A DNA stretch of 64,000 nucleotides from Brachypterus glaber (Eukaryota; Arthropoda; Insecta; Coleoptera; Kateretidae). The notes under the pieces are model-generated. The model searched no databases, was not told the DNA's origin, and saw nothing but the letters and a program-made list of their open reading frames with translations. A program made the position numbers and the translations under genes. Positions 45,484 to 52,723 of the stretch are shown in pieces. The first letter of the stretch is position 1. Every line of letters starts with the position of its first letter. The stretch is taken from the NCBI GenBank assembly GCA_958510825.1, contig OY294046.1, positions 11,696,847-11,760,846 on the forward strand, in the 5' to 3' direction.

Positions 45484-46313
45484 AATATAAATGATAAAAA
45501 AGTAGTTAATTAATAAAAACAAAATAATAAAATTAAAAGATTTTAAAAAATTATTTAAATTTTAAATATAAGATTGCTCCCTCCACCGAATCTCCGGTAG
45601 CCGGGGTCGTTCAAAGATACATACAGGATCCGGACAGACAAACACCGCACCAGAACTTCTCATTATGTGTCAAAGAATTTGTAAAAGTCCATATGTTATC
45701 ATAATAAATAATACATTGTTATTTTATCTAACAAATATATTTCGTGAACAGAGAAAAGCTTATTACATTATTATGATTTCGACTCAGAATGGTCTAAAAC
45801 GTCGAGAAATGTGAAAAAAAACGTGGTCAAAGATTTTGACTTTTCGGCGAACACTTCAACACATCGGCACTCTTAGTAGCACTAAGTGCCGATGTAAAAA
45901 AAATGGTGAAATGAATTATAATTATAAATGATCTTTAGTAGAGCGAATAGAGGATTTAATTTTTTTTTAATGGATCAACTTTCGATTGATATATAAACTT
46001 AAGTTTAAGAAAAATGACAAGTTCGATTGTATGTATGTAGCAAGAAATCTTGCTTTTTTGATTGGTTAAAATGCAGCTGCGGCTCTTGTGTTAACGCCGC
46101 ATAAGAACTCACTTTACAGATAATTTTTTTTACAGGGTGGTACGAACTCTATCCCACAGACTACCATCAGAGAGTGGCCATTTATCATACAATGAGGGAG
46201 AAAAGCTCAAAGTTGTTTTAGAGGTAGATGAAAAATGGTTGTTATGTTGCAGAGGTACACAAAAAGGTCTCGTCCCAAAATCGGCCGTTATAGCTGATTC
46301 CGGGAGGTTCTGA
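20258..46313 (+). CDS. RUN and SH3 domain protein, RUSC1/RUSC2-like (NESCA/iporin family), nine coding exons
   Basis: Joining 20258-20409, 21038-21245, 24019-24340, 31476-31792, 33541-35331, 37267-38007, 39137-39858, 40447-40629 and 46136-46313 gives 4,614 nt in one frame, 1,537 residues plus TGA, with a GT donor and AG acceptor at every junction. Domains: conserved acidic N-terminus (about 1-230, SYLSNTSSQDIDFIQDN), long Ser-rich low-complexity region (230-960), RUN domain (about 975-1165, in exon 6), basic Ser/Pro linker, SH3 domain (about 1480-1535) with EKWLLCCRG and GLVPKSAV. RUN followed by a C-terminal SH3 defines vertebrate RUSC1/NESCA and RUSC2/iporin, adaptors in vesicle transport and neurotrophin signalling that bind small GTPases or kinesin. 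The insect role is inferred. A Pro-rich PPRPPLPKG (about 748) could bind SH3 domains. The exon with this ATG begins at an acceptor, so the true start may lie further upstream. I do not assign a symbol. Confidence 0.9.
20885..20985 (+). repeat. Duplicated GCGCTAGAGCTTTCTT block in intron 1
   Basis: CCTGCGGCGCTAGAGCTTTC and CCTCAGGCGCTAGAGCTTTC occur about 75 bases apart; related words lie at 15795 and 15900. Part of a dispersed repeat. Confidence 0.5.
21038..21245 (+). CDS. RUSC-like, coding exon 2
   Basis: Follows TTTCAG. Reads GYRDGGVNHHTSILSLPESY..., ending LTNLPPMCTDHLSQE before GTAAGA. Length 208 nt; joins exon 1 in phase 2 and leaves phase 0. A different frame of the same stretch is open but is a shadow. 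Confidence 0.9.
21567..22220 (+). mobile_element. ~700-bp dispersed repeat, copy A (intron 2), internally deleted
   Basis: Starts AACTAGATGAAACGTTGCAA and ends in the hairpin ACATCGGCACTCTTAGTAGC / ACTAAGTGCCGATGT. Compared with copies at 27625 and 32612 it lacks about 50 bases near 21820. It contains a CAGACAGACAGAGAGACGGA stretch. No intact reading frame; class unknown. Confidence 0.7.
22644..22793. mobile_element. MITE, hairpin family, full copy in intron 2
   Basis: Same TIRs and same GATTGGCTT hairpin as 11757-11907; about 150 bp. Confidence 0.75.
22911..23446 (+). mobile_element. ~530-bp dispersed repeat in intron 2
   Basis: Shares with 51671-52192 a series of blocks in the same order: TTTCTATTTTGCGACTT, CACATGCATTTTGCGTGTT, AAAATTGTGGCTTGGTTAAT, TAAACTGTAATGCCAA, CAGTCATCAATTTAAA, TATGTTATGAAACTAGTACT. 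A (TA)n run sits inside. The right end matches the palindromic unit at 17665. No coding capacity. Confidence 0.65.
23690..23973. mobile_element. Inverted-repeat element full of GGATATCC-type motifs, next to exon 3
   Basis: Ends of about 38 bp are inverted: CTACAAAGACAGCATATAAT at the left and the complement of GTTATTGTGTGCTGTCTGGG at the right. The interior repeats the palindromic words GGATATCC and ATATCCAGTGGATAT many times. It ends 45 bases before the exon 3 acceptor. Confidence 0.65.
24019..24340 (+). CDS. RUSC-like, coding exon 3
   Basis: After TTCTTTCAG: NNRQGECYASVTNSLMAKFD..., Ser-rich, ending SEDSDYNGT plus one base before GTAAGC. The open frame runs on past the donor into the intron but there enters a transposon-like repeat. 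Confidence 0.9.
24391..25145. mobile_element. TTAA-flanked inverted-repeat element (piggyBac-like ends) in intron 3
   Basis: TTAA GGGGCTGTCCATATATTACG at the left and the complement ending GGACAGCCC TTAA at the right. TTAA duplication with G-run tips fits piggyBac-type non-autonomous elements. Subterminal C-runs follow each tip. It begins 51 bases after the exon 3 donor. Confidence 0.7.
25225..25345 (-). repeat. Repeat carrying a hammerhead-like motif, copy 1 (intron 3)
   Basis: On the minus strand the core at 25283-25327 reads TATCC, CTGAAGA, a weak stem II, GAAAC, GTC, GGATA. Stem I (TATCC/GGATA) is paired. Stem III would be the self-complementary ACGT, possible only in a dimer. There is one extra U after CTGAAGA compared with the hammerhead consensus. 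A second copy is at 36960. Function inferred, not shown. Confidence 0.45.
25346..26111. other. Intronic stretch without recognised feature
   Basis: AT-rich. The 25890-25950 part resembles the TCTTCACGGCTTGTTT motif of 6590 in inverted orientation. Nothing else seen. Confidence 0.4.
26112..26831. mobile_element. TA-flanked foldback element, CAGTGCGGTCC family, copy 2
   Basis: Closely similar to 16458-17162, same orientation, tips flanked by TA. The arms meet in an AT-rich centre near 26480. Confidence 0.8.
26870..27455. mobile_element. Probable foldback element
   Basis: TTTTTTCTACGATCTAA at 26983 is complemented by TTAGATCGTAGAAAAAAA (about 27424-27441), and GCGCAAAATG near 26891 by CATTTTGCGC near 26956. 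Boundaries are uncertain. Confidence 0.4.
27625..28325 (+). mobile_element. ~700-bp dispersed repeat, copy B (intron 3)
   Basis: Same ends as copy A, with the TCGAAAACAATGCGTTTAAG block that copy A lacks. 3' hairpin intact. Confidence 0.75.
28349..29048. mobile_element. TA-flanked foldback element, CAGTGCGGTCC family, copy 3 (inverted)
   Basis: Tips CAGAGCGGTC and GACCGCACTG... with TA flanks, orientation opposite to copies 1 and 2. It lies 23 bases after the end of copy B of the dispersed repeat. Confidence 0.8.
29764..29851. repeat. Long hairpin, ~38-bp arms with one mismatch
   Basis: GCTACACTTTCCGGCCAACC and AAATAAATACTGTATTTG are complemented to the right around a 12-base loop. A weaker related hairpin (CCAACCAAACAAATTCTGTA) lies at 29595-29650. 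Confidence 0.7.
29936..30660. mobile_element. TA-flanked inverted-repeat element CAGGGTGATCAATA, intact copy
   Basis: Ends CAGGGTGATCAATAACTGCC and the complement ATTGATCACCCTG, TA on both sides. Both arms carry the CCGGAAATGAGCCCTAAGGG block. 725 bp, no transposase. Confidence 0.8.
30661..31272. other. Intronic AT-rich stretch
   Basis: No feature recognised apart from short repeats of AAGTACTTCCAG at 30988-31035. Confidence 0.4.
31273..31316 (+). mobile_element. GGGAACGTTC MITE left-end fragment
   Basis: GGGAACGTTCAAGTATTACG through GATCATTTTG, then the match stops. Confidence 0.65.
31476..31792 (+). CDS. RUSC-like, coding exon 4
   Basis: After TTTTTTATAG: DKTQSHTCSAHWPKSRQL..., then SQSDSGSFTTWSKLKKRSS and KSRSMPNLHKQRLRHIMVA, ending KSHSNSS before GTAAGT. 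317 nt, entering with one base from exon 3. Confidence 0.9.
31815..31840. repeat. 11-bp stem hairpin just inside intron 4
   Basis: GTGCGGAAAGA and TCTTTCCGCAC around a 4-base loop, 22 bases past the exon 4 donor. Could be the tip of the element that follows, or a structured splice-proximal site; unknown. Confidence 0.5.
31856..32322. mobile_element. Foldback element with long arms in intron 4
   Basis: GTGAGTTTTATTTATGTTCA and CCCCTAAAATTAAGAT are complemented at the right end (AGGGGTGGACATAAATAAAA). The inner arms pair CACTTCCGGTTTC, ATATGTTTTTTTTAATCCAC, CCCTGTAATTTTT and GAAAATTCTATGTATA. Confidence 0.7.
32612..33335 (+). mobile_element. ~700-bp dispersed repeat, copy C (intron 4), with expanded CAGA tract
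   Basis: Same ends and body as copies A and B. The internal GACA tetranucleotide array is expanded at 33160-33195. The 129-codon open frame at 32842 comes from this repeat and is not thought to be a gene, since the other copies do not keep it. Confidence 0.75.
33541..35331 (+). CDS. RUSC-like, coding exon 5 (largest, 597 codons)
   Basis: After TTTCTTTCAG: ASTIKRKPVKVFDIQHQ.... Low-complexity Ser/Asn/Glu-rich. It includes KSVWSKARPFSCNDIEMLKK, the Pro-rich stretch PPRPPLPKGILRKN and, near the end, GGKKSVSFAEKVNILP. KSVSF fits the RVxF docking consensus for protein phosphatase 1. Exits in phase 0 at AAT|GTAAGA. Confidence 0.95.
35785..36527. mobile_element. Element with CCCTGGTAGAAA tips, rich in AACGTT words
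   Basis: Left tip CCTGGTAGAAATTTAACGTT, right tip ACTTTTCTACCAGGG. The interior repeats GTTAGA and AACGTT many times. A right-end piece recurs at 38860-39104, and a related unit at 59361-59600. Confidence 0.6.
36960..37080 (-). repeat. Repeat carrying a hammerhead-like motif, copy 2 (intron 5)
   Basis: The minus-strand core at 37025-37069 reads TATCC, CTAAAGA, stem II GTCTC/GAGAC, GAAAC, GTC, GGATA. Stem II is perfect, but the invariant G of CTGA is A, so this copy should not be catalytic. Same family as 25225. Confidence 0.45.
37267..38007 (+). CDS. RUSC-like, coding exon 6 (RUN domain)
   Basis: After TTTTTGCAG: HKNLADTPICEESEG..., then the RUN domain with ALADSSLSPACAKLVL, HNSVWQVVEASAQQG, FNAFVFGLLNVTSLDAW and LLPFQLELLFETKQL. 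Phase 0 on both sides. RUN domains typically contact Rab or Rap family GTPases or motors. Confidence 0.95.
38179..38311. mobile_element. Short element with GGCGGATTTA ends, copy 2 (intron 6)
   Basis: GGGGCGGATTTATTTCATTT at left, CCCCCCTAAATCCGCCCATG at right, G-run inside; reverse orientation to 11495-11612. Confidence 0.55.
38312..38859. other. Intron 6 AT-rich stretch
   Basis: Contains GGAACACGATAACTTAAGAA near 38458, related to the motif before the 12.3-kb repeats. Nothing else seen. Confidence 0.35.
38860..39104. mobile_element. Right-end fragment of the CCCTGGTAGAAA element
   Basis: GTTAGAAAAAGCTTAGG through TACTTTTCTACCAGGG matches the end of 35785-36527. It stops 32 bases before the exon 7 acceptor. 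Confidence 0.6.
39137..39858 (+). CDS. RUSC-like, coding exon 7
   Basis: After TTTTACAG: HAPSPNFKQFNSAKLGLSLH..., including KKRWSGIALNSKLIQAYDRL and RRFKKLQQRWEMLSGKDS, then a basic Ser/Pro/Thr tail. Ends in phase 2 (AG|GTAAGA). Another frame of the first 280 bases is open but is a shadow. Confidence 0.9.
39960..40270 (-). repeat. Inverted block of the ~100-bp G-rich tandem repeats, intron 7
   Basis: CCAATATATCAATTTTTACG, CCTCAGGGGGTGGAG and AGATTCAGCAACCTCCAAAA are the complements of units at 12.3-12.9 kb. Three or so units. Confidence 0.6.
40447..40629 (+). CDS. RUSC-like, coding exon 8
   Basis: After a long T run and TAG: TSRVDQLENPQSTPRNISRP..., ending SSSLNRKPLSSAKTLP plus two bases before GTAAGT. 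It is too short and too phase-dependent to stand as a separate reading frame; it is supported by joining exons 7 and 9 exactly. Confidence 0.85.
40948..41065 (-). mobile_element. MITE, hairpin family, rearranged copy in intron 8
   Basis: Outer TIRs are intact (TGGCCTATCCCAAGACTCGC... GAGCCTCTGGATAGGCCTTA) but the central hairpin is partly deleted. Confidence 0.65.
41615..41850 (+). repeat. Dispersed repeat with GATACACTGGCGTTGCGT
   Basis: A diverged copy lies at 63140-63545 (shared AACAGAGC, CTTTTATCATAGATACACTG-like, GCTTATCCCC). The open frame here is short and not conserved between the copies. Class unknown. Confidence 0.5.
42002..42085 (+). repeat. Retroelement-type tail motif
   Basis: GACAGACAAACGGACGGACG, then TCGTTTTTGAGGTACGGAAC and CCTGAAAA. 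This string type is common at the ends of dispersed repeats in insect genomes. Related GACAGACA tracts sit at 9570 and in the 700-bp repeats. Confidence 0.4.
42779..44052. mobile_element. TA-flanked CAGGGTGATCAATA element interrupted by a nested element
   Basis: Same family as 29936-30660. The left tip is cut after GTGATCAATAAC by a 536-bp insertion, after which TCAATAACTGACATGCC resumes. Right tip ACTGATCACCCTG, then TA. Confidence 0.8.
42795..43330. mobile_element. Nested hAT-like element with perfect 8-bp target duplication
   Basis: TIRs CAAAGAACTTTTACCTCAAG and the exact complement end in GTTCTTTG. TCAATAAC flanks it on both sides (42787-42794, 43331-43338). An 8-bp duplication and CA(A/G)(A/G)GAAC-like tips resemble hAT elements such as hobo and Hermes. 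The short frame inside is not a transposase. Confidence 0.8.
44147..44403 (-). mobile_element. tRNA-derived SINE, copy 1 (intron 8)
   Basis: On the minus strand the head reads TGGTGTAATGG (A-box-like), then GTGAGTTCGATTCTCACC (B box within a T-arm with 5-bp stem GTGAG/CTCAC) and GGCGCC. A shared 170-bp body follows, ending AGTACGAGGTTAAA. The body repeats at 56165, which shows a SINE and not a tRNA gene. The cloverleaf is incomplete. Confidence 0.8.
45427..45479. repeat. (AT)n microsatellite
   Basis: About 26 AT units in intron 8. Confidence 0.95.
45769..45896 (+). mobile_element. 3' fragment of the ~700-bp dispersed repeat (copy D)
   Basis: TGATTTCGACTCAGAATGGT through the terminal ACATCGGCAC/GTGCCGATGT hairpin only, 5'-truncated. 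Confidence 0.7.
46136..46313 (+). CDS. RUSC-like, last coding exon (SH3 domain)
   Basis: After TTTTTTTTACAG: VVRTLSHRLPSESGHLSYNE..., KLKVVLEVDEKWLLCCRG, then GLVPKSAVIADSGRF and TGA at 46311-46313. The W-LLCCRG and GLVP elements match the divergent SH3 of the RUSC family. This exon is separated from exon 8 by 5.5 kb of repeats. Confidence 0.9.
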
Positions 46314-46471
46314 TATTAACTGTATATACACTGATTGATATCTTAAAAAATATGATCTTCAAAATACAAAAACAAATCTTAATCAAAAAGTTTTCGTTTT
46401 AATTGAGTATTTTTTCATGAGGAAGTGATGTCAGAATTTTCAATTAACATAAAAAATCATTTTAATTACGA

Positions 46472-46477
46472 AATAAA
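46472..46477 (+). promoter_or_regulatory. Candidate polyadenylation signal of the RUSC-like gene
   Basis: First AATAAA downstream of the stop codon, 159 bases away. Chosen by position only; other A/T-rich signals follow. Confidence 0.4.
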
Positions 46478-46489
46478 GCTATAAAAAAT

Positions 46490-47400
46490 AGTTTAAGCCA
46501 CTTAGATAACATATTTTTTATTGCATTTAAACAGAGCGACAGATCTTATAATTATGAATTATATTTTATTCGTTAAGGACATGATATTTGTTATACAATA
46601 TCTGATGGGTGAAATTACATGGCCTTTTAAAAACTATCCAGATATTAAAGTACGTAAAATACAGCTGAAAACAAAATAGCAATATATTTTGCCATATAAT
46701 TCTTTGTATTTGTCATTATAGTTCTTTTTCAGTTAAGACTATCCAGTTATTAAGGATCTATAGGCCTATTTTAGTCACATTTAAAGTTTTCTGACGTCAG
46801 AGTAGTAAATCTGACTACCATTCCACATGCGAAAATTATCTATCAATTTTAGTCAGTTTCGAGAACATATTTTTAAGGTATCTGCTTTTTTTGAGTTGTA
46901 CATTTTTATACAAATGGACTTGTGATGTTTACGTAAAAAATAATTAACGAGGAATATATTAAAATATAATTAAGGAATATATTTAAAGAAAATAACCTGC
47001 TTGTTATAGTAATACAAATTGTTGCTGCTTATTTTTTAAGCATGTTGATATTTATTTTATTGAAATTTACGTTTCATTTTAGATTAATCGCATAGTATTT
47101 TATTTAAAAAAAATCGCGCATTAACTACTATGTTGAGTCGTTCTTACTTCCTACATACATTTTAGTAACTAAAAGGAAGTTAAAATATACACTTAAAAGT
47201 TAGGTAAACAGCCCATTAAAGTCTAGCTTATTTGAAGCAAAAAAAAACAAACTTTAAAAACTTTTACACCATTAATAGGAAGCATCAGCAACTTTACATG
47301 TAAGTATAATAATGTAAAAAATTGAAAGTCCTTTTTTTTTCTATACGCATATACGAGTAGGTAGTTTTGTTTTTTTTCATATTAGTACCTACTGAAATAT
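46490..47400. other. Intergenic AT-rich stretch after the RUSC-like gene
   Basis: May include further 3' UTR. No other feature recognised. Confidence 0.4.
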
Positions 47401-47401
47401 C

Positions 47402-47668
47402 TACACTATAAAAAACTGTGTAAATTTACATGCTATCAGAGGTAATATGTAATATGTAAATTTACATTCTAAATCAGAGGTAATATGTTACCAAGCAGGT
47501 GCACGTAAAATTTACGAGATTTAACTTGTAATTTTACATTTTTTTAGGAATATTACATACATTTACATGTAAAATTACAAGTTAAATCTCGTAAATTTTA
47601 CTTGCACCTGCTTGGCAACATATTACCTCTGAATTAGCATGTAATTTTACACATTTTTTACAGTGTAG
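47402..47668. mobile_element. Foldback MITE with CTACACTGTAAAAAA tips
   Basis: CTACACTATAAAAAACTGTG at left, complement ending TTTACAGTGTAG at right. Arms share GAGGTAATATGTTACCAAGC and TAAATCTCGTAAATTTTAC. Arms of about 125 bp. Confidence 0.75.
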
Positions 47669-48161
47669 GTTGTGACAATCATTGGTATAGTAACCTATCA
47701 AAATTAAATACAAGAAGTGACATTTATTTATTTTTTTATTTTTATTTTATATATTTTGATTAAAAGAGAATCCATTGGTTATTTGAAAAATATTTAATAC
47801 AATTTAAGCTAAAACTATGTAAATGAAATTTAACTAAAAACCTGTTTTACAGAACTAAACTTGACGTTTACGAATATTTTGCGCGTATAGAAAAAAATAA
47901 CGGTTTTAATTAATAGCCTTATAATATAAATACATATATTATAAAAGCGTACTTATTTTAATTAATAATCAAATACTAGTGAATTGCTTTACCAGTAGTC
48001 ATATTAAATTAAAATTTATATTAATTATAACATATGGATAATTAGAATTTCATACTTAATTTCATTAATACTAACATATCACTAGTGGTCGGATCGAATT
48101 ATTCATTTACCGGGGGCTTACAAAAATTAGAATTAAAAAAAAAATAATTTTATTTAATTCA

Positions 48162-49105
48162 CAGGGTGAATGAGAAATAAGTTACAAAATTTTAAGGGGC
48201 GATTCTAGGTTCAAAAGTATGAAAAAAGTTCCTATAAAGGTTGGTCCGGAAATGAGCCCTAAGGGAGCTACGACTCTCCTAAAGGTACATCTGAAGAGTA
48301 GTTTTTATTTAATATCTCTGGAACCCTATAAACCACAGTAACGAGTTTTTGCACATGCCTTAGGGCCAACTGTTTTCGAGAAAATTGCAATTAAAGAGTG
48401 AATTTCACATTATGAGCATCAAAAAAAGGAACTAAAAAATGCAACAATAAAAAATTTAATACTGCAGGGCAATTCTATAAAAAAAGTTCTCATACACAAA
48501 TATCTATAAATCGCTTTAAAGGGAGCTACAGTCCCTTAAAAAGTGTTGTTCTTTAAGAGGCCGCAGTACACTTAAAACTGATTTTCGAACCCAGATGTAT
48601 TTCATAGTTTTTAATGTAGAATCACCTAGCAGCATTGAAATTTTCATTGGTGAATTTTTTAGTTCCAATTTTTGATGCTCAGAACGCAAAATTGCCTCTT
48701 TAATTTTCTCGAAAACGGTTAACCCTGTAGTGTTACATAAAGAGTTCCCTTTTTATGTATTTTTAATCAAAGATTAATATTTTATCGAAAAATTTACAGA
48801 TAAAAAAATTTGGGACAAAAAGATGACATCGCTCCCCCATTTTGCACATCCCTGGTTAAAATTACCAAATTAAAATTACATAAAATTATAACCTTTGTCA
48901 ATGTTAAGGCATGTGCAAAAATTCGTTACTGTGTTTTATAGGGTTCCAGAAATATTAAATAAAAACTACATTTCAGATCCACCCTTAGGAGGGTCGTAAC
49001 TCCCTTAGGGCTCATTTCCGGACCAAGATTTATAGGAACTTTTTTCATATTTTTGGACCTAGAATCATCCCTTAAAATTTGGTAACTTATTTCTGAATCA
49101 CCCTG
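48162..49105. mobile_element. Inverted-repeat element CAGGGTGAATGAGAAATAAG
   Basis: Tips CAGGGTGAATGAGAAATAAG and CTTATTTCTGAATCACCCTG. Both arms carry CCGGAAATGAGCCCTAAGGG. TA follows the right tip; the left flank is CA, so the site is not symmetrical. Confidence 0.7.
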
Positions 49106-49267
49106 TATATTTCAACTCGGAACATGAAGAAAAAAAAAACATTTTATTTTCAAAATATTTCTTTTTAAAAAATATTTCTTTTTAAATGTATTTTAAAAAC
49201 AAAAAATGATTTTTTTTTTCAAATATTCTTTTTCATGTTAACATTGATTCAACTTGACAAACCGGTT

Positions 49268-49740
49268 AGGGCCACTCCAGCGTTTCGGGTGTTTCACTTA
49301 TTGCACTAATAGATTGATTTATTATTCCATCAATCTATTTTCTAATCATCGTACAGAGTGATATTGGTAGACTGACAGTTTCGGGCTGCTGGCCCTCTTC
49401 AGTACCAAGAGTCAACTCTGCACGCTGATTAAGAATAGATTGGTCCAAGTGTGCTACAATTAGACTAATATACCAGTTAATCAAGCTGTTAAAACCCGAA
49501 ATAAAATTTTAAAAAATTAAGGAGGTATTGGCAGAATTTGCCGTTTCGGGTGTTTCATTTTGTTTGCAAACAAATGAAACCAAACCCGAAACGGCAAATT
49601 TTGCCAATATTTTCGTTAACTTTTTTAAATTTTATTTCGGGTTTTCACAGCTTGTTTAACTGGTATATTAGTCTAATTGTAGCACACGTGTACCAATCTC
49701 TTGGTGCAATAAGTGAAACACCCGAAACGCTGGAATGGCT
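49268..49740. mobile_element. Nested palindromic element rich in CCCGAAAC, with an embedded hammerhead
   Basis: Outer arms pair GCCACTCCAGCGTTTCGGGT with the right-end CACCCGAAACGCTGGAATGG. A second pair (ATATACCAGTTAATCAAGCT) brackets an inner palindrome at 49515-49612 (TTGGCAGAATTTGCCGTTTC / CGAAACGGCAAATTTTGCCAA). The left half additionally holds 49364-49408. No coding frame. Confidence 0.7.
49364..49408 (-). ncRNA. Predicted type I hammerhead ribozyme
   Basis: Read 5' to 3' on the minus strand: stem I TTGGTA; core CTGAAGA (CUGANGA consensus; position 7 may vary); stem II GGGC, loop CAGCA, GCCC; GAAA; stem III with A-C-U pairing A-G-U around loop GTC; C at the cleavage position; stem I return TACCAA. 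All three stems are fully paired and every invariant core base is present. Cleavage is predicted between the bases complementary to 49370 and 49369. Such motifs occur in retroelements, including Penelope-like elements and retrozymes. Activity is not shown here. Confidence 0.7.
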
Positions 49741-50147
49741 CGTTAGTGAAATATAGTTTCAACTATTCATTTACTTTAAAAATTTGTTTTTTTTTATTTT
49801 TATTTCTGTGTACCCCCGTTAAATGAATACTTTGACTCGACCAGTGCATATCACTATTTCTTTTGCGGTGGTTGGGTTCTATATTTTTTTAATTTATTAG
49901 CAAAATTTTATTATTTTTTTTTAAACGAATATATTCTATTAACATTACCTTCATGTTCCAATGAATTTAATATATCTAAAATTTTACCACATATTTAAAG
50001 CGGACTTAGATTTTTCTCTGGAGCCGTCCTCTTCCTTTGATAACTGTTTAATATTCGTTTATTTATAGCTGTATATTCATAATTTTAATTTACCTCCATT
50101 TTATGCCTTCCTTTGCATGTTAACAGTATATTACAGCTATATCCCTT

Positions 50148-50252
50148 ATAGCACATTTTGTTCTAAGAATATTCTTGGAACATTCTAAGAAGGAAAGAAT
50201 ATTCTTCTTCTTAGAATATTTTTAGAACGTCTGTGCTATCAGGGATGACAGG
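50148..50252. mobile_element. Small foldback MITE with ATCCCT(T/G)ATAGCACA tips
   Basis: ATCCCTTATAGCACA at left and TGTGCTATCAGGGAT at right; the arms continue with TTCTAAGAATATTCTTGG-type sequence. Confidence 0.7.
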
Positions 50253-50660
50253 ATAATAAAGTTTTGCCATTTCACTGAGAGTTTGAATAACAATTTCAAA
50301 GACTGAAAAACTTTGGTTACTAAAATATTTTTTTCAGTTTTTGAAAATTTAAACTTGATTGTGAAATTTGCACCATTTTACTACAATTTTGTTGCACAAG
50401 AGCAAATAAGTGAACCGGGTATCTTGATCTAAATACCTTTTAGGATTCAACCAATGCTCAAATAACATTTTTCTTTTACTTCAGGTTTTTTTTAATGATT
50501 ACTTATAAGTAAAGTCCAAACTTGAATTTAATATAAAATTAGTTTACACCATGGGGACTATATTTTAAGTCCAGGTACTTTTTATCTACCTAGATAAACA
50601 GTAAATTAAGTCTATGTCACTAATGTATGTGCAAAATTTAAATCCTTACAATAAATTCTT

Positions 50661-50996
50661 TATCCAATACATACAGATAATAAGACAATTACCAGCTTTA
50701 TTTTAAATAGATAAACTAAATAATAACCCCCGCGTGGCTTTTACTTTATTGAGTGGATAATTATTTATTTTACCCACTCAACTGTCACTTGTCAAATTAT
50801 TTTCTTGTAAATGTCATTAAAATTTTTAATAAAAATATGAATTCCTAAGCTATTTATTGGATAAAACTTTGTATGGCACTCATGGGTAAACCGATATTGC
50901 CCTCTCGAAAATTAACCTGCTTGGCTGACCCCTCGCAGGTTAATTTTTTCATGGGCAATATCTTACTTTACCCACTAGTACCATAAATAACTATTA
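50661..50996 (-). mobile_element. Hairpin-ended repeat, copy 2 (intergenic)
   Basis: Complement of 19826-20163 over the full length, including the GCAGGTTAATTTT hairpin. Confidence 0.7.
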
Positions 50997-51670
50997 ACAA
51001 TGTTAGCGGTATTAATTAGTAATTTTATTTGGTGCTCTAAATAATTTTAAAATTATTTGTTCTACATTCTAATTTGAATCATATGTTGCTTAGGATCTAA
51101 ATCTACGAAACTCATTTTTATTTGATTGTACCAAAAAGTTTAGGATATTTGGACGAAAAACTGCGGTTGCGAATCTCGGCTATCGCCTCTTTTCGCATTT
51201 CGTGCATTTTTTTCGTTATTGTGTCACAAATAACTATTAAGGTTATTTAACATTAAGCAAGTTTGGACTGTTATATTGTTTTCTTAAAAATTGCCTTGAT
51301 ATTATTTCCCACTAACGTACCTTAAAACTAACATGTCACGATTGGGTATTGATATTTGTTATCCATATGTAAATAATTTATTTAAAATTGTGATACCTAA
51401 GTTCTTTAATTTTACTTGTTTCGTAGTTATGCAAAAATAAACCAAGAGACTAAATTATTAAATCAAGTTTACTGGTTTAAAAGTTGTCTAGGCAACTTTT
51501 AAATCAAACTTAATTTTATATTTTTGTTTGTGATTTTTTTTTTGCATAACTAGATCAATTTATATCCTTAAAAAAATCAATGTACAAACGACAAGAAAAA
51601 ATCATCTTTAAATAAAAGCTTTTCGATATGGTCCGGTTACATTGCTAATACTATAACCAAAGCACTTCAA

Positions 51671-52192
51671 AAACGTCTTTTTCTATTTTGCGACTTATAA
51701 GCTCATAATCACACGCATTTTGCGTGTTCTTATAGGCCCATAAGAGGTCTCTACTTTTTTTTCTGTTGGGTTGGCAACATACAAAAGCCTATCTCTTGAC
51801 GTTTTGCGTGCAAATGTCAGTGTCGATTTAAAGTTTAATTTATTACAAAATTTTGTGTTTGGGTTATTTTTTACCGTGTTAAAATTGTGGACTGGTTAAT
51901 TGCAGTGGAAAAAGAAGAGATGACTGTAAAATATATCAAAATATATTAAAATAGCATTAATTTTAAACATAGTGTAAACTGTAATGCCAACCCAAAACGA
52001 AAATCCCAAAATCAGTCATCAATTTAAAAGCAAGTTTTTTAAATTTTAGAGCAAAATAGAAAAAATTGTATAAAGCACTCGTTTCATGACACGTTTTTAG
52101 AGCAGTAGTACTTTAGAAAACTCGCCGCAAGCGGCTCGTTTTCTAAACTCGTGCGCTAAAAACGTATGTTATGAAACTAGTACTTTAATATA
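51671..52192 (+). mobile_element. ~530-bp dispersed repeat, second copy
   Basis: Same block order as 22911-23446, ending GAAACTAGTACTTTAATATA. A CGCCGCAAGCGGC palindrome at 52125 is also represented at 17740. Confidence 0.65.
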
Positions 52193-52723
52193 CTATTATA
52201 GTTTTAAGGCTCTTTTAAGATTCTTTGGTCATAAGTGTATTTATGATTAATCGCAAAAACCAAAGTAAAACCATACCAAAAAGCCTTAATGATTTATTTT
52301 ATATTAACTATTTGTGTATATTTTGATTTAAACATTACAAATATTTTGAACAAGAATAAAAAATAAACAATATATTTAAAGATATTTTTTTGACTGTGTT
52401 GTGAATTTAGGGTAATTTTACCCTATATTATTACATTATATTAATCGATAGCTTTTTGTCTAATAATTGGCTTTTGTGTATTGTAAATTTTAATCCCCGT
52501 TAGACCTTAAAATTGCATTATTCGAACAAAGATTATTTTATTAAAATACATTAAATAATCACAAGATAGTTTTAAGAAAGTCAGAATATTATTTTAAATT
52601 TTAATTTGTATTTTATATATTTCAATTTAAAGAAATAATTACAGAAGTAAAAAAATTACATAAGTACATGTATTTATTTAAGATTTACAAAAAAAAACAA
52701 TGAATTATTTAATGTATAATAAA

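Noticed and set aside
49538..49756. 72-codon open frame
   Set aside because: Formed by the palindromic CCCGAAAC element; the sequence is explained by inverted repeats.
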